DNA of 64,000 nt from an uncultured Mesonia sp. Its GTDB lineage: Bacteria; Bacteroidota; Bacteroidia; Flavobacteriales; Flavobacteriaceae. Numbering within the stretch: the stretch's first letter is position 1; the number at the start of each line of letters is the position of its first letter. The stretch covers positions 1 to 64,000 of the forward strand of contig CANMOY010000002.1 of assembly GCA_947499595.1 (NCBI GenBank), read 5' to 3'. Below, piece by piece: positions 43,504-52,776 of the stretch. The notes beneath the pieces were generated by a model. That model was not told the DNA's origin. It was given only the letters and a program-made list of their open reading frames with translations, and searched no databases. The translations under genes and the position numbers were made by a program.

Positions 43504-45324
43504 ATGGGATTTGTTACCGCAAAAGAAGTTGCCAATGGCCTTAATCTAAAAAGATTTGGCGTTTTAGGTACAGCTATAGGGGCTGGGGTAATGAAAATTA
43601 CCAAAATAAATAAGCTAAATAAAATTTACGACGATCGTTCGCATCTCGACGGGTTTGACTTTTTAGATTCTAGCCTAAAACATCTAGAAATCGATTTTGA
43701 AATTCCTGAAAAGGATTTAAAAAGAATCCCAAAAACAGGTCCGTTTATAAGCATTTCAAATCACCCACTTGGCGGTATAGATGGTATGATTTTGCTACAT
43801 ACCTTTATACAAAAGCGAGACGACTATAAGGTTATTGCTAATTTTTTATTGCATCGATTAAAGCCTTTAAAATCTTACATTATGCCTGTAAATCCTTTTG
43901 AAACGCGCAAAGACATCAAATCAAGTCTTAGCGGTTTAAAGGAAGCCATACAGCATTTAAAAGACGGTAACTGTCTAGGTATTTTTCCCGCTGGTGAGGT
44001 AAGCACTCAAAAAGAAGAAAACTCTATAGTAGACAGAGAATGGCTACCAGAGGCAATGAAATTAATTCAGAAATCTGGTGTACCTGTAGTTCCTGTTTAT
44101 TTTCATGCCAAAAACAGTGCAAGTTTTTACCGCCTATCTAAATTAAACGATAGCCTTAGAACAGCAAAATTACCAGGTGAAATGCTGAGTCAAAAACACC
44201 GAAAAATAAAAGTTCGCATTGGCAACCCTATTAGTGTAGAACAACAACAAGCCTACCCTAACCTAGAAGATTTCACCCTCTTTTTGCGCAAGAAAACCTA
44301 CATGCTTTCCAGTGCGTTTGATGACAAAAGGAGTTTATTAAAAAACATCCCTAAACAAATAAAATTTCCTGCCCGAGCTCCCAAAGCAATCGCTAAAGAA
44401 ACCTCAGAGGTGTTAATGCAAAAAGAAATTAACTTTTGCCAAGAAAACGAAAAGCGTTTGCTAATTAGTAAAAATTATGAAGTATTTCTTGCCGAAAGAA
44501 AAGACATTCCCAATATCGTAAAAGAAATTGGACGCTTACGCGAAATCACATTTAGAGCCATTGGCGAAGGCACAAATAAATCTACAGATTTAGATGAGTT
44601 TGACGACTATTACCATCATCTTTTCTTGTATGACAACGAAACCCATAAAATTGTAGGCGCTTATAGAATGGGTTTTGGTGCTCAAATTTTCCCTAAGCAT
44701 GGAATAAATGGCTTTTATCTGCAGCAACTTTTTCGCTTTGAGCCAGAACTACATAAAATGATGAGCGAATCTATAGAGATGGGCCGCGCTTTTATCGTCA
44801 AAGAGTACCAACAAAAACCTATGCCGCTTTTCTTACTTTGGAAAGGAATAGTGCACTGTACACTACGATTCCCCGAACACAAATACTTAATTGGTGGCGT
44901 AAGTATCAGTAATAAATTTTCGGACTTCTCAAAATCGATGATGATTGAGTTTATGAAATCACACTATTATGATCCCTATGTGGCCCAATATATTCGTCCT
45001 AAGAAGGAGTATAAAGTGAAATTAAAAGACGCCGATAAAGACTTTGTTTTTGATGCCAGTCAAGCTGATTTAAATAAATTTGACAAGCTAATTGATGAAC
45101 TCGAACCCGATAGTTTACGTATGCCGGTACTCATAAAAAAATACATCAAACAGAATGCACGTGTTGCCGCTTTTAACGTTGATCCTTTATTCAATAATTC
45201 GGTAGATGGGCTGATGTACATTCGTATTGCCGATTTACCAGAGAGCACCGTAAAACCAGTGATGGAAGAATTGCAACTAGAACTTGAACAAAAAATAAAT
45301 AAAGATCAAAATGAGCCTATTTAA
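43504..45324 (+). CDS. Bifunctional acyltransferase, OlsF-like (aminolipid synthesis)
   Basis: 606-residue fusion of two acyltransferase domains. The N-terminal half is a PlsC/OlsA-type O-acyltransferase with NHPLGGIDG (N86, H87, D93) and the FPAGEVS motif (about 158-164). The C-terminal half (about 320-520) matches OlsB-type N-acyltransferases (GRLREITFRAIGEG ... GAYRMGFG ... ESIEMGRAFI). This layout is that of OlsF, which makes ornithine lipids in Flavobacterium and Serratia; glycine or serine-glycine lipids are alternatives in Bacteroidota. It acts at the inner membrane. In an operon with lysC and a PH-domain gene. Confidence 0.85.
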   Translation: MGFVTAKEVANGLNLKRFGVLGTAIGAGVMKITKINKLNKIYDDRSHLDGFDFLDSSLKHLEIDFEIPEKDLKRIPKTGPFISISNHPLGGIDGMILLHTFIQKRDDYKVIANFLLHRLKPLKSYIMPVNPFETRKDIKSSLSGLKEAIQHLKDGNCLGIFPAGEVSTQKEENSIVDREWLPEAMKLIQKSGVPVVPVYFHAKNSASFYRLSKLNDSLRTAKLPGEMLSQKHRKIKVRIGNPISVEQQQAYPNLEDFTLFLRKKTYMLSSAFDDKRSLLKNIPKQIKFPARAPKAIAKETSEVLMQKEINFCQENEKRLLISKNYEVFLAERKDIPNIVKEIGRLREITFRAIGEGTNKSTDLDEFDDYYHHLFLYDNETHKIVGAYRMGFGAQIFPKHGINGFYLQQLFRFEPELHKMMSESIEMGRAFIVKEYQQKPMPLFLLWKGIVHCTLRFPEHKYLIGGVSISNKFSDFSKSMMIEFMKSHYYDPYVAQYIRPKKEYKVKLKDADKDFVFDASQADLNKFDKLIDELEPDSLRMPVLIKKYIKQNARVAAFNVDPLFNNSVDGLMYIRIADLPESTVKPVMEELQLELEQKINKDQNEPI

Positions 45325-45688
45325 TAAATTGCTTGGCAATGCCAGTGAGATAGATGCCAATACTCTAACAGCAAAATACCAACAATTACTAGTTGGCAAT
45401 GAAGTGGTTGAACTAGGCTTCAAACTTGTGCGTGACACTTTTATATTTACAGATAAGCGCTTAATTTTAATAGATATTCAAGGTTTAACCGGTAACAAAA
45501 GAGAATATTTAAGTATCCCCTACAAAAGCATTTCTCGGTTTTCGATTGAAACAGCGGGTACTTTCGATTTGGATGCAGAACTCAAAATCTGGATTTCTAG
45601 CGAGCAACAAGCTTCTATTAGTAAACAATTCAACAAGAAAATAGATATTTATAAGGTGCAGCAGTTTTTGGCAAGCAAAGTTTTTTAA
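45311..45688 (+). CDS. PH domain-containing protein
   Basis: 125-residue soluble protein with a bacterial PH fold (bPH_1/YvbH-like): the core has KLVRDTFIFTDKRLILIDIQGLTGNKREYLSIPYKSI and the C-terminal helix DIYKVQQFLASKVF. Bacterial PH domains mediate protein or membrane contacts; the target is not known. It overlaps the OlsF-like gene by 14 bp, so it may serve the lipid enzyme, but that is inference. Confidence 0.8.
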   Translation: MSLFNKLLGNASEIDANTLTAKYQQLLVGNEVVELGFKLVRDTFIFTDKRLILIDIQGLTGNKREYLSIPYKSISRFSIETAGTFDLDAELKIWISSEQQASISKQFNKKIDIYKVQQFLASKVF

Positions 45689-45780
45689 CATGCTTTAGCT
45701 TCTTTGTTAAAGCCTTGTTATTTAAATAAAAATTAATACAATTACGTGCGTTTCTTGTTACATTTAAATAAAAAAAAGAA

Positions 45781-46434
45781 ATGAAACAAGAAAAAGTTTT
45801 AGTAGCAGGAGCTAACGGAAAAACAGGCAGAGAGATAGTTGCTTTATTAAAAAATCATGAAGATTATTCGCCCATTGCATTAATAAGAAAGCAAGAGCAA
45901 CAAGCATTTTTTGATGGTATGCAAGTGGAAACCCGTTTAGGAGATTTAGAAGGCGATCTAGAACCAGCCGTACAAGAAATAGATCGGGTTATTTTTGCAG
46001 CCGGTTCTGGAAGCAAAACAGGAAAAGATAAGACAACAGCAGTAGATCAAAATGGCGCCATAAATCTTATCGATAGAGCTAAAGCTGCAGGAGTAAGAAA
46101 ATTTGTGATGTTAAGCTCTATGGGTGCCGATGATCCAGGACAAAACAAAGAGCTAGAGCATTATCTTAATGCAAAGCAAAAAGCTGATGAGCACCTACAA
46201 GCTAGCTTTTTAGAATATACTATTGTAAGACCAGGAGCACTTACCGACGATGAAAAAACCAATAAGATTAAGGCGAAAAAGAAATTAAACCAATACGGTG
46301 AAATTTCACGAAAAGACGTCGCGCAAGTTTTAGTGGACAGCTTGCCTCCTAATATGCTTAAAAACAAAACCTTTGAAATTCTAAACGGAGAGTTAGCGAC
46401 ACCATTAGCCTTAGAACAAGTTGATTACGCTTAA
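45781..46434 (+). CDS. Atypical SDR / NAD(P)H-binding protein
   Basis: 217-residue NmrA-like atypical short-chain dehydrogenase. The nucleotide-binding loop VAGANGKTGREIV is at the N-terminus, then LGDLEGDL, FAAGSGSKTGKDKT, KFVMLSSMGAD and TIVRPGALTDD in the expected order. The Tyr-Lys pair of classical SDRs is absent or altered, as in this subfamily. The role may be sensing redox state or a reduction of unknown substrate. Single gene followed by a strong terminator. Confidence 0.83.
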   Translation: MKQEKVLVAGANGKTGREIVALLKNHEDYSPIALIRKQEQQAFFDGMQVETRLGDLEGDLEPAVQEIDRVIFAAGSGSKTGKDKTTAVDQNGAINLIDRAKAAGVRKFVMLSSMGADDPGQNKELEHYLNAKQKADEHLQASFLEYTIVRPGALTDDEKTNKIKAKKKLNQYGEISRKDVAQVLVDSLPPNMLKNKTFEILNGELATPLALEQVDYA

Positions 46435-46456
46435 AAAAATAAGTTCAAAATTATGG

Positions 46457-46494
46457 TAAAAGCAGTCTTAAACTAGACTGCTTTTACTTTTTTA
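46457..46494. terminator. Bidirectional terminator
   Basis: A 12-bp stem (TAAAAGCAGTCT with AGACTGCTTTTA) has a 6-nt loop and is followed by T-rich sequence. It overlaps the stop of the convergent DUF1801 gene. Confidence 0.83.
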
Positions 46495-46936
46495 TATTTT
46501 GTTCGTATAGTGCTATCCACTCGTTCACTGTCATTTTTTGTGCCAACTCAGCAATTAAACCAAATGGAATCTGCTTTAGGTTTTTAAATCGTATGCAACT
46601 TTTACCTATATCTAGTTTGGTTTTTACATACTTGCCATACTCACCAACAAACCAATCTTTTAATGATTCTTTTGCATAAATCCCAGAATGATAAAGGCTT
46701 ATGGAGTTTTTTTGTGAAGCGAAACTTAGAAAAGGGAGCGGTTCTTTTGGGTTACAATGGTAACCATCTGGATAAATGCTGTGTGGCACGTAATATCCAA
46801 TCATACCATACTGCATACCTTCCTCAAAGCCTTCTAAATTATCAAGAATTACCTGCCGAAGTTTTTTTAAGGCTTCTTGCCTCTCTTCCAGGGCTTTTTT
46901 TATATAAGCCTCTGGTGTTTCTGCATTAGTGCCCAT
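46484..46936 (-). CDS. DUF1801 domain protein
   Basis: 150-residue protein of the DUF1801/YdhG-like family: the pattern LRQVILDNLEGFEEGMQYGMIGYYVP, then LSFASQKNSISLYHSG and SCIRFKNLKQIPFGLIAEL is typical. These small alpha/beta proteins have no assigned biochemical role. It lies 36 bp after the 2-hydroxyacid dehydrogenase gene and shares its direction. Confidence 0.8.
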   Translation of the reverse strand: MGTNAETPEAYIKKALEERQEALKKLRQVILDNLEGFEEGMQYGMIGYYVPHSIYPDGYHCNPKEPLPFLSFASQKNSISLYHSGIYAKESLKDWFVGEYGKYVKTKLDIGKSCIRFKNLKQIPFGLIAELAQKMTVNEWIALYEQNIKK

Positions 46937-46972
46937 AATTATCTATTATAAATTTTCACCGTAATCCTTTTG

Positions 46973-47914
46973 TTAAAAATTGGCTTTTATTTTATTTGCT
47001 ATAACTTGTGCTAGTTTAAGTTTACTTTCTAATGTCCAGCCTGCGATATGCGGGCTCAATAATACTTGATCTGCTTGGATAAGGTATTGAAAAGATTCGG
47101 GCAGCTGTTCCTCTTCATTGAAAAAATTTTCGAAAGAGGATTTTTCATATTCCAATACATCTAAGCCTGCTCCTAAAATTTTTCCCGATTTTAAGGCCTC
47201 GACTAAATCTTCTGTAACTACAGACTTACCCCTTGCGGTGTTTATCAACCAAAACGAATTTTGAAATTTCTGAATAAATGCAGCATCAACCATATTTTTT
47301 GTACTAGCGGTTAACGGGGTGTGCAAACTTAGAACCTGAGCTTTACTTTGCAATTCCTCTAAACTAACCTCAGCCGCAAAATCGTCTGATAAACCAGATT
47401 GGATATCGTGAAAAATCACCTCACAATCAAAACCGCTTAGCTTTTTAGCGAAAGCCTTTCCCATATTTCCGTAACCAATTATACCCACTGTTTTCCCTTC
47501 TAACTCGATTCCTCTATTAGCTTCTCGTTGCCATATTCCTTGCCGCACTTGAGCGTCTACTCTATTTAAATGATTGAATAAGCTCAACAACATACCTAAC
47601 GCGTGCTCTCCCACCGCGTTTCGATTTCCTTCAGGTGCCGAAAACAATTTAATGCCTTTCTTTTCAGCGTAAGCTACATCTATATTTTCTAGGCCTGCTC
47701 CTAATCTTCCTATAAATTTTAAATTTTCAGCTTTTTCTAAAAATGCTTTATCTAGACTGAATCTGCTACGAATAATAATTCCATCATATTGTGCAATACT
47801 TTCTTGAATACTCTGCTTTGGCGAATCATAATCTTCATGATTTGTAAAACCATGGGCTTTTAATTCTTTAATCAATAAAGGGTGGTTGCGGTCTAAGTGT
47901 AAAACTTTATACAT
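46973..47914 (-). CDS. D-isomer-specific 2-hydroxyacid dehydrogenase
   Basis: 313-residue NAD-dependent oxidoreductase. The catalytic domain surrounds a Rossmann domain with VGIIGYGNMGKAFAKKL. Active-site residues are in place: Arg in LINTARGKSV, Glu in the GLDVLEYEKSS region and His in LLSPHIAGWT. It resembles the phosphoglycerate dehydrogenase (SerA)-like branch without the C-terminal regulatory ACT domain, so serine synthesis or reduction of another 2-oxoacid are both possible. It starts 2 bp after the thioesterase gene. Confidence 0.85.
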   Translation of the reverse strand: MYKVLHLDRNHPLLIKELKAHGFTNHEDYDSPKQSIQESIAQYDGIIIRSRFSLDKAFLEKAENLKFIGRLGAGLENIDVAYAEKKGIKLFSAPEGNRNAVGEHALGMLLSLFNHLNRVDAQVRQGIWQREANRGIELEGKTVGIIGYGNMGKAFAKKLSGFDCEVIFHDIQSGLSDDFAAEVSLEELQSKAQVLSLHTPLTASTKNMVDAAFIQKFQNSFWLINTARGKSVVTEDLVEALKSGKILGAGLDVLEYEKSSFENFFNEEEQLPESFQYLIQADQVLLSPHIAGWTLESKLKLAQVIANKIKANF

Positions 47915-47916
47915 AA

Positions 47917-48315
47917 TTAATCAAAAAAAGGTTGAGTTATACTTTCTATTATGCGTTGTGGTTTTTGTTTCTTTAAATCTATAAGGCACCAGAGGGTTTT
48001 GGCTTGGGCCAATAAAACCATATCTTTTTTAGCATAAATTTCTGTGCGCCTTTCACTTTTTACACCCTCATAATTGGCTATCCAAGTTTTTAGGTAGATC
48101 TCCTCTCCTAAGAAGGCAGGTTTTTTATATTCTATATAATGATTAAGCACTACCCAACCGTAATGTTCTTGAATACGCTTGGGTGCCGTAGCCTTCCAAT
48201 GTTTTTCACCAACATCTTGCACCCATTGAAGATAGGCCACATTATTTACATGGTTCAAACTGTCTATCACATCACTTTTTACAAGTAAAGTATCAAAAAA
48301 TGGAATAGGTTTCAT
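47917..48315 (-). CDS. Acyl-CoA thioesterase, hotdog fold (4HBT)
   Basis: 132-residue single-domain hotdog protein. The signature DSLNHVNNVAYLQWVQDVGEKHW, with catalytic-type Asp and the HVNN motif, is that of the 4-hydroxybenzoyl-CoA thioesterase/YbgC-like group. It should hydrolyse acyl-CoA thioesters; chain length and acyl type are unknown. Adjacent to the 2-hydroxyacid dehydrogenase gene (2-bp gap). Confidence 0.87.
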   Translation of the reverse strand: MKPIPFFDTLLVKSDVIDSLNHVNNVAYLQWVQDVGEKHWKATAPKRIQEHYGWVVLNHYIEYKKPAFLGEEIYLKTWIANYEGVKSERRTEIYAKKDMVLLAQAKTLWCLIDLKKQKPQRIIESITQPFFD

Positions 48316-48372
48316 AATATCGATTCGCTTAAATAGTTTTTTAGAGCAATATTAAATCCGTAAAGGAAATAT

Positions 48373-49725
48373 TTAAAAGCCTAATATAAGTTTAGCAATA
48401 CTAAAGTAAATTAAAATACCACAGATGTCATTGCTTGTAGTTATAAAAGGACCGGTTGCCATAGCTGGATCTATACCTTGTTTTTCTAAGATAATGGGGA
48501 CAAAGGTACCTATTAAAGAAGCTGTAATAATCACCGAGACCAGAGAGACGCCCACTGTGAGTCCGAACTCAAAATTCAAACCAAGTAGTAGCATTCCGCC
48601 ACCAATTAGTAAAATGGCTAAAACTGCACCATTTAATAAACTTAAACCAATTTCTTTTAAAAGCCTGTTCAACAATGAACCTCTTAGACTATTATTGGCC
48701 AAGCCTTGCAAAACAATGGCAGATGATTGTACTCCCACGTTACCTGCCATAGCGGCAATTAAGGGCACAAAAAAGAATAACTCTCCATGCTTTTCCATGG
48801 CGCTATCAAAGGTACCTAACACTTCTACACTTATAAATCCGCCTGCCAAGGCTAAAATAAGCCAGGGCAATCGTGCGCGGGTGAGTTGCCAGATGCTACT
48901 GCTAGACTCTACATCTTCGGAGATACCAGCCGCCATTTGGTAATCTCGCTCGGCCTCTTCTTTAATAAAATCAACCATATCATCAATGGTGATGCGACCT
49001 ACTAGTTTTCCCATTTCATTTACCACAGGTATAGCTTCTAAGTCATATTTTTGCATAATTCTAGCCACTTCATCACCAGGGGTATGCACACTAACAAAAT
49101 CTACTTTATCAATATAAACATCACTTATTTGAGCGTCACTAGGTGCGGTTAAAAGATCTTTTAAAGACAGCCTACCTTTTAAACGATCTTTGTTATCAAC
49201 CACATAAATGGAGTGTACCCGGGTTACATACTCAGCCTGTTCTCGCATTTCGCTCATACAGCCCGTAACACTCCAGTTTTCGTTTACTTTTACTAACTCT
49301 TTGGCCATGAGTCCTCCGGCAGAGTCCTCATCATAGCGTAAAAGCTCTACAATATTATCGGCGTGTTCTTCGTCTTGGATATGACCAATAACCTCTTCTT
49401 TTAGGTTTTGGTCCAGTTCGGCTACAATATCTGCAGCGTCATCGGTATCCATTTCTTCGAGCTCGCCAGCAATCTCTTTAGCCGTAAGATTATTTAGAAT
49501 TTTTTCTCGATCGTCTTCATCGAGTTCCATTAAAACTTCGGCTGTTTTATCAGTATTTAGAATTTTAATCACATAAGTAGCGTCATCTAGATCTAACTCT
49601 TCTAGTATCTCTGCGATATCTGCGTGATGAAGCTCTTCTAGATACAAGCGCAGCTCGGCGCTGTTTTGCGCCTGCACCCACTCTTCTATCTTTGCGATTA
49701 ATTCTTTACTGATTTGAAACTGCAT
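48373..49725 (-). CDS. mgtE: Magnesium transporter MgtE
   Basis: 450-residue Mg2+ channel/transporter. Order: an N-terminal superhelical MgtE_N domain with repeated acidic LxELDxDDA motifs (about 25-130), two CBS domains (about 135-255) that sense Mg2+, a plug helix and a five-helix membrane domain (about 285-450; [16 protein letters not shown], ending [20 protein letters not shown]). The pore-lining Asp lies in SNDICG. Its start overlaps the rsmA end by 20 bp, so it is translated within that operon. Confidence 0.95.
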   Translation of the reverse strand: MQFQISKELIAKIEEWVQAQNSAELRLYLEELHHADIAEILEELDLDDATYVIKILNTDKTAEVLMELDEDDREKILNNLTAKEIAGELEEMDTDDAADIVAELDQNLKEEVIGHIQDEEHADNIVELLRYDEDSAGGLMAKELVKVNENWSVTGCMSEMREQAEYVTRVHSIYVVDNKDRLKGRLSLKDLLTAPSDAQISDVYIDKVDFVSVHTPGDEVARIMQKYDLEAIPVVNEMGKLVGRITIDDMVDFIKEEAERDYQMAAGISEDVESSSSIWQLTRARLPWLILALAGGFISVEVLGTFDSAMEKHGELFFFVPLIAAMAGNVGVQSSAIVLQGLANNSLRGSLLNRLLKEIGLSLLNGAVLAILLIGGGMLLLGLNFEFGLTVGVSLVSVIITASLIGTFVPIILEKQGIDPAMATGPFITTSNDICGILIYFSIAKLILGF

Positions 49726-50563
49726 CTATAGCTATTTTTTGCGTTAATTCTATAAACTCTGTATAATGTAATTGTTCTGGTCTTTTATTAAAGATAGCTT
49801 CTTCACGTAAAGTATCTGACAACTGAAAGTTTTTTAGGCTGTTACGCAAGGTTTTTCTTCTCTGCTGGAAGGCTTGCTTTACCACTTTGAACAATAAACT
49901 TTCACTAACTGGTAATTCTTGCTTTTCTTTTCGACGCATATGAATGACGCCGCTATCTACTTTGGGTGGCGGATTAAATACACCTGGAGGCACGGTAAAC
50001 AAGTATTGCGTCTCATAAAACACTTGTGTTAAAACCGATAAAATACCATACACCTTGCTACCGGGTTTTGCACAAATGCGTTGTGCAACTTCTTTCTGAA
50101 ACATACCTGAAAATTCGGGTACAAATTGGCGTTGCTCTAATACCTTAAAAACGATTTGGGTAGATATGTTATAGGGGAAATTGCCTGTTATGCCCATTTC
50201 CTTGCCCTGATTCAAGGTGGCTAAATCGGCTTTTAAAAAGTCTTGCTCGCTAACTTTAAAATTTTGAAGTGGTAAATTGGGGTGATTTAAACCAAAGCCC
50301 GCTTCTAAGTAAGCTATAGACTCCCGGTCAATTTCTAATGCTAACACTTTTAAGTTGCGCTCTAGTAAATGTTTGGTTAAGACCCCTGTTCCTGGTCCAA
50401 TCTCTACAACTAGATCATAATTTGCAGCTTCAAGCGTTTGAGCAATCTTTAGGGCTGTTTCTTCACTTTTGAGAAAGTGTTGTCCCAAATGTTTTTTGGC
50501 TTTTACCCCCGCGTGTTGCGCACGTGATTGCCCTTTTTTTCTATTTGGCTGCTTTTTTTTCAT
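49706..50563 (-). CDS. rsmA: 16S rRNA (adenine1518-N6/adenine1519-N6)-dimethyltransferase
   Basis: 285-residue SAM-dependent methyltransferase (KsgA) that dimethylates two adenines near the 3' end of 16S rRNA late in 30S assembly. The basic N-terminal extension ([18 protein letters not shown]) precedes [12 protein letters not shown]. The SAM site [12 protein letters not shown] and the catalytic GNFPYNIS (NxPY/F motif) are intact, with a C-terminal helical domain. It overlaps DUF4286 by 4 bp and mgtE by 20 bp. Confidence 0.96.
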   Translation of the reverse strand: MKKKQPNRKKGQSRAQHAGVKAKKHLGQHFLKSEETALKIAQTLEAANYDLVVEIGPGTGVLTKHLLERNLKVLALEIDRESIAYLEAGFGLNHPNLPLQNFKVSEQDFLKADLATLNQGKEMGITGNFPYNISTQIVFKVLEQRQFVPEFSGMFQKEVAQRICAKPGSKVYGILSVLTQVFYETQYLFTVPPGVFNPPPKVDSGVIHMRRKEKQELPVSESLLFKVVKQAFQQRRKTLRNSLKNFQLSDTLREEAIFNKRPEQLHYTEFIELTQKIAIDAVSNQ

Positions 50564-50868
50564 TGTTCATCGATTATGTGGAGCTCGGTGGTAAAGTACA
50601 CAAATTTATCTTTAAATGGCATTGGGGTTTCGCCAAACGGATTTCTGTTTTTAACACGAAATGATTCTAGTTTTGTTTTGTTTGGTGCGGTATACTGAAT
50701 TGAGTAGGTATAACCTCCCATCTCTTCTTCTACTAAAACTCGCGTCATTACCGCTTTAGAGAACGTGTCTAAGCTCAGCATCCGCGGCATATAAGTATGC
50801 TTAACCCAGTCTACCCAGGCTTCTTGAATATCTTCTTGTATATTAACGGTAATATTGAATATAAACAT
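50560..50868 (-). CDS. DUF4286 family protein
   Basis: 102-residue protein matching DUF4286, a small family I recall as common in Bacteroidota: [28 protein letters not shown] ... YTYSIQYTA ... [16 protein letters not shown]. It probably has a ferredoxin-like alpha/beta fold. No function assigned. It precedes rsmA with a 4-bp overlap and follows a TPR gene by 10 bp, an arrangement that looks conserved. Confidence 0.85.
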   Translation of the reverse strand: MFIFNITVNIQEDIQEAWVDWVKHTYMPRMLSLDTFSKAVMTRVLVEEEMGGYTYSIQYTAPNKTKLESFRVKNRNPFGETPMPFKDKFVYFTTELHIIDEQ

Positions 50869-50878
50869 AGTATTAAAA

Positions 50879-52660
50879 TTATTTAATCAAATCGCCTCTT
50901 AATTTTCTATATTTTTGTCTGGCCTCGTTAAAATATATACTATTTTCATGCTCAAACAACAGTTTTTCATAATAAGCTTTGGCCTTATTTTTATCTTTTA
51001 ACTCCAGCTCATAAATTCTTGCTAGCGCATAAAGACTTTCATCTATATAAATACTCTTCTCCGTTAGGTTTAGGATACTTTTATACGTTGCTATGGCCTT
51101 TTCATATTTTGACAAATCCTCAAGCAAGCTGGCTTTTTTAAATAACGCATCATCTTCTATTTCTTCACCCACGTGTTCTTGCAAAATCTTTGCTAAAAGC
51201 GCTAAGGCTTCATTTGGTTTTTCTTGAAACGCTAATAAATCGGCTTTAGCGAAATGCTTTAAAGCTGTAAAAGTGGTGTCTAATACTGCATTGCTATTGG
51301 TGTTAATCAAAACACTTAATTGCAATGCGTCATTGGCAATAAACTTTGAAGTAGCTGTTTTTAAAACGTTTAGTTGCCTACTGGCCCATTCAAAATCACC
51401 TTGATAAAAACTGGTTTTAGCAATTTTAAATGTAGCTTCTTCTGCCAAAGCACTGTTGGGTAAGTCAAGCTGTACTTGTGAATAATAAATCAAGGCTTGG
51501 TTAAAATTATCGGTTTTAACCGCTACATCACCCAAACGCATTTTCACATGCCCCGCCGCAAATTTGTCTAAATTTAATTGGTTCAAGTTATCTAATTTCG
51601 CCTTAGCTTCTGCATAGGCTTTTGTTTTCAATAAGAAATCAGTGTAAAGCAAATGAATATCAAACCAGTCTTGTAACGGAAGGCTTTGGTACTTTTCAAA
51701 CACTTGGTTAAAGAGCTGAGCTGTGACCTCAGACTCTGCGCGATTCATACTAAGGTCTAGTTTTAAATATTCTGCTTGTAAGATGCGGTAAATTTGATCT
51801 TCTTGCGCTATAACATAATTTAATATTTCTTGCGAGGTGGCATAGGCTGAATCTTTGGCTTGCTGAGCCAGGTTTAAAAAGCCTTGAATATTATCTTTTT
51901 GACTACGCAAATAGAGCGCTTTTTCTTGCGCAAAGGCTTTTTGAAAATCATTTTGTTGCACATAAAGCCAGCTTAACAGCTCGTTAAAAACCAGCATAGG
52001 TTTTTCTTGGTTTTTTGCTAGTATAGCCTGTTGTAGTTTTTTGTTGGCAGGGTTGTTGGCGTCTTCACTAATAAAATCTGAAAAGTTGCGCTTAACAGCA
52101 AACAAATAGTTGGGTTGATCTACGAGCAAATCTAGGTAGCTGCTAAACATTTTATCTAGATTTCCCTTCTCTCCATAAATTCTTGCCAACTCTATAGTAA
52201 ACGAGCTGTTTGCACGTTGTTTTAGGGCCTCTTCATAGGTTTTTATAGCCCAATCTAGTAAAGCATATTGCTGAAACATTCTGCCAACGCTATAAGCATA
52301 ACCCTGATTTTTTGAAACGCTTTCAATTGCCGATTGAAAGGCTTCTTGCGCCGCTTCATTATTATCTTGCAATTGATAATTGTGCCCGAGACTAACCAAT
52401 AAATTAGGGTAAATTACCTTTGGTTTGTTTTGCCGTAACAACAAGTCTTCTGCCAGCTTATACTTTTCTAGTTCTTGATAAGTAGCTACTAATTTTTGAA
52501 CGCTGCGCAGGTCTCTGCTGTTTTGGGCCACAAGCTTTTCAAAAACCGCTTGGGCTTTTTCAAATTCACCTTGATCAAAATAGTTTTCGCCCAATTGGTA
52601 AGATTGAGACCAAAGGGTAAATCCAAATAAAAATGCTATTATACTTGAAAATAGGCGCAT
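50879..52660 (-). CDS. Secreted TPR-repeat protein
   Basis: 593-residue protein with a signal peptide (MRLFSSIIAFLFGFTLWSQ) and many tetratricopeptide repeats spread along its length (GENYFDQGEFEKAQAVFEKL, SLGHNYQLQDNNEAAQEAFQSA, LLEDLSKYEKAIATYKSIL and others). It is a periplasmic or outer-membrane-associated scaffold; the partner is unknown. The frame is open nine codons further upstream, but ATG at 52660 places the signal peptide correctly. First gene of the run TPR-DUF4286-rsmA-mgtE. Confidence 0.82.
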   Translation of the reverse strand: MRLFSSIIAFLFGFTLWSQSYQLGENYFDQGEFEKAQAVFEKLVAQNSRDLRSVQKLVATYQELEKYKLAEDLLLRQNKPKVIYPNLLVSLGHNYQLQDNNEAAQEAFQSAIESVSKNQGYAYSVGRMFQQYALLDWAIKTYEEALKQRANSSFTIELARIYGEKGNLDKMFSSYLDLLVDQPNYLFAVKRNFSDFISEDANNPANKKLQQAILAKNQEKPMLVFNELLSWLYVQQNDFQKAFAQEKALYLRSQKDNIQGFLNLAQQAKDSAYATSQEILNYVIAQEDQIYRILQAEYLKLDLSMNRAESEVTAQLFNQVFEKYQSLPLQDWFDIHLLYTDFLLKTKAYAEAKAKLDNLNQLNLDKFAAGHVKMRLGDVAVKTDNFNQALIYYSQVQLDLPNSALAEEATFKIAKTSFYQGDFEWASRQLNVLKTATSKFIANDALQLSVLINTNSNAVLDTTFTALKHFAKADLLAFQEKPNEALALLAKILQEHVGEEIEDDALFKKASLLEDLSKYEKAIATYKSILNLTEKSIYIDESLYALARIYELELKDKNKAKAYYEKLLFEHENSIYFNEARQKYRKLRGDLIK

Positions 52661-52776
52661 ACTGCTAAAATAGAAAATTGCCTGCAACTACGTTGTATAT
52701 TTAGCAGTTTTTGTAGCGAATTATAACAAGCCCCAAGATTACAGCAAACAAGACTTGTTTTAAAATTCAGGTTATG

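Noticed and set aside
48425-48943. 172-codon plus-strand open frame inside mgtE
   Set aside because: It is fully antisense to the conserved MgtE membrane domain; Pro/Ser/Thr/Lys-rich shadow composition with no signal or motif.
50761-50800. CCGCGG near 50790 as a third copy of the palindromic repeat
   Set aside because: Only the central hexamer matches; flanking CGCTT/AAGCG and CGCTAG are missing.
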